A stretch of DNA of 64,000 nucleotides from CBDFLD01 sp965249005 (GTDB lineage Bacteria; Acidobacteriota; UBA6911), in contig CBDFLD010000023.1 in assembly GCA_965249005.1 (NCBI GenBank), positions 1,054,001 through 1,118,000 on the forward strand, given 5' to 3'. Both the position numbers and the translations under genes were made by a program. Shown here one piece after another: positions 62,554 through 64,000 of this stretch (position 1 is the stretch's first letter; each line of letters starts with the position of its first letter). Below the pieces are notes generated by a model. It was given only the letters and a program-made list of their open reading frames with translations. It made no database searches and was not told the origin of the DNA.

Positions 62554-63695
62554 CTAGGACTCGAACAACTTGGGATCGACGAATGGATAGAGAACGAGAT
62601 GGTCACACGCGGGCAGAATGTCCTGGTTCGAAACGCGTTCCCTGAGTTTTGTGTAAGCGTATAGTTGCTTGACCGCATGGGCGAAGATCAAGCTGTCGTT
62701 TCGCCAATGGCCATGGAGCGTGGGGTTTCCCCAGTAATCCATCGTATAGAAGTGGTCGAGTCCAACGTATTTGGGAGGCGTGAAGTCCCTCGTTGCGTCT
62801 GTCGGCGGTTGCCGTGAGCCCGCAGGGCTCGGTGTCCACGTTGCGCAAGGTTTCCGTAGCCCATTGTTGGAAGCTTGAGAATCGCATGGGTATGAGTCAG
62901 CCAGTGCATGAAGTTTCCCCGGATGACTCCCTGGTGACGACCGCCGCCATAAGGCGCGAGACGTAGTCTGTCGTATCTCACGATGTGTTCGAACGTCGTG
63001 TCGATGATGTCTCGCTCGTTCTTGTATGGTGGATATGTCTTGCCGCCTCGTCCCCGCTCCGGCACGGAGTCAACTTCGTGCGCGATGTTCACCACACCCT
63101 TGATGATCGACGGCGTGGCCAAGTCGGGACGATCCCTCAAGGCCCGGAGTGCATGCGCGGCGAAGATGACCAGGTGCCCGTGGAGTCGATTCTGTTCGAT
63201 CCTTGATTCAATCGACTGCGGGACCTTGTGAATCAAGCGGGGGTCCGGTTTCTCTTTCGAAAAGGGTTCGAAATACTGTGTCTTCCGTTCCATCAGAAGA
63301 TCAAGTTGGGCCTTGATCGTATCGGCTGCCGGTGCATCGAAGGGGATCTCCTTAAGCAGGTAGTATGCTGCAATGACGGCCGCTCCCCAGTGAGCATTGA
63401 ATGTGCCCGTCCGGTCGTCACGCCCCGCTCCCGGAGGTGTGATGGCCCAGCCTTTTTCGTAGCCTCCGCGAGCAACGCCAGTCAATCCCTTGGTCAGATA
63501 CTCGTCATCGAGCGGATGCAGGCTCCGATTCGAACCGTTCGCCTGAGGTAGCGCGGACGCAGGCCCTGCTGCGGCCTTCCGAGAAGTTTGGCGATGGGAG
63601 CCCGTGCCAAACGTCAAGCCAACTCCCATCTGCTTGACGAAAGTTCGACGTGAGACTTCCGGAAATCGAGCCGGAAAAGGGGAATTATCGATCAT
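62554..63695 (-). pseudogene. Tat-exported helical-barrel protein, frameshifted
   Basis: ATG 63695 opens a Tat signal (SRRTFVKQMGVGLTFG) and a helical body (AAVIAAYYLLKEIPFD, LVIFAAHALRALRDRP). Near 62880 (after HWLTHTHAIL) the frame shifts; the continuing frame reads TPPKYVGLDHFYTMDYWG and LIFAHAVKQLYAYTKLRERV to 62554. Joined length about 380 residues. Probably an alpha/alpha-barrel enzyme acting on polysaccharides; family not certain. A one-base error or mutation would explain it. Confidence 0.65.
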
Positions 63696-63847
63696 CCATT
63701 TTTCACTGGGTAGCGAGAGGCCCTTGCCGCACCTTCCGGTCCGGTTCGTGTCACGTCGTTCAAATACAGAAAGGAACCACGTGTTCCTTTCCGATTATCG
63801 TATTATACAGAACTATTTGATTCCTGTTTTGCCATTCAGGAGATAGC

Positions 63848-64000
63848 GTGAACACGTACGTCGCGCTCTTTCGAGGCATCAATGTGGGTGGAAAGAACAT
63901 CTTGCCCATGCAGGAGCTCGTCACGCTCCTTGAGGATTTGAGTTACGCAAATGTTCGGACGTACATTCAGAGCGGCAACGTAATATTCCAGAGCAAGAAG
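63848..64000 (+). CDS. DUF1697 family protein, N-terminal part
   Basis: 51 codons to the window edge, from GTG 63848 with AGGAG upstream. VALFRGINVGGKNILPM and YIQSGNVIFQS are the signature of DUF1697. Small cytosolic protein of unknown function; continues beyond the window. Confidence 0.92.
   Translation, partial: MNTYVALFRGINVGGKNILPMQELVTLLEDLSYANVRTYIQSGNVIFQSKK

Overview
The window is GC-rich bacterial chromosome. The marks are a ftsH-tilS pair, the C5-pathway genes hemB-hemL, a CarD regulator, an ECF sigma factor next to a transmembrane Ser/Thr kinase, and Tat-exported Gfo/Idh/MocA proteins. This mix suits Acidobacteriota or a similar soil or marine lineage, but no phylogenetic marker is decisive, so the assignment is inference.

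Layout. (1) 1-6.5 kb is ordinary core genome: ftsH (partial), tilS, hemB, hemL, a CorC-type membrane protein and carD. (2) At 6954-7041 lies an intact tRNA-Leu(CAA). Its 3' part recurs in the same orientation at 14565, 22319, 33688 and 52497, dividing 7.0-52.6 kb into four stacked segments of about 7.6, 7.8, 11.4 and 18.8 kb. I read this as serial integration at one tRNA gene. No recombinase gene of the integrase type is visible in any segment. (3) Segment A (7.0-14.6 kb) holds small, mostly unrecognised genes with good ribosome sites, a PRTase and a ribbon-helix-helix protein. (4) Segment B (14.6-22.4 kb) holds a C25-type secreted peptidase, a kinase relic, a PhyH-type dioxygenase and an aldehyde dehydrogenase. 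(5) Segment C (22.4-33.7 kb) holds a Tat-exported carbohydrate-active-like protein, a cyanophycin-synthetase-like Mur ligase with a PaaK/CapK-type ligase, a nest of IS relics and a second PhyH copy. (6) Segment D (33.7-52.6 kb) holds a second hemB, a decayed FemAB-like gene, a second PaaK-like gene, a metallophosphoesterase, an alpha-oxoamine synthase fused to a diiron-type domain with a methyltransferase and TetR, and an ECF/kinase pair. (7) From 52.6 kb to the end the content looks chromosomal again: DoxX, two Gfo/Idh/MocA proteins, a discoidin-type protein, ApbE, a membrane glycosyltransferase, DinB and DUF1697.

Mobile DNA is abundant: IS1380 (one complete, one chimeric), IS200/IS605 (two copies), an IS1182-like element, IS6 (one complete, one end fragment) and two IS110 relics. 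Four host genes are split by an IS so precisely that removing the element (and one target duplicate where present) restores one continuous reading frame. These insertions are therefore recent.

The strongest candidates for something new are the stacked tRNA-Leu array without integrases, the fused diiron/alpha-oxoamine synthase operon with paired TetR operators, the second hemB beside adenylate-forming and acyl-transfer genes, and the palindromic operator over a near-leaderless promoter in segment A.
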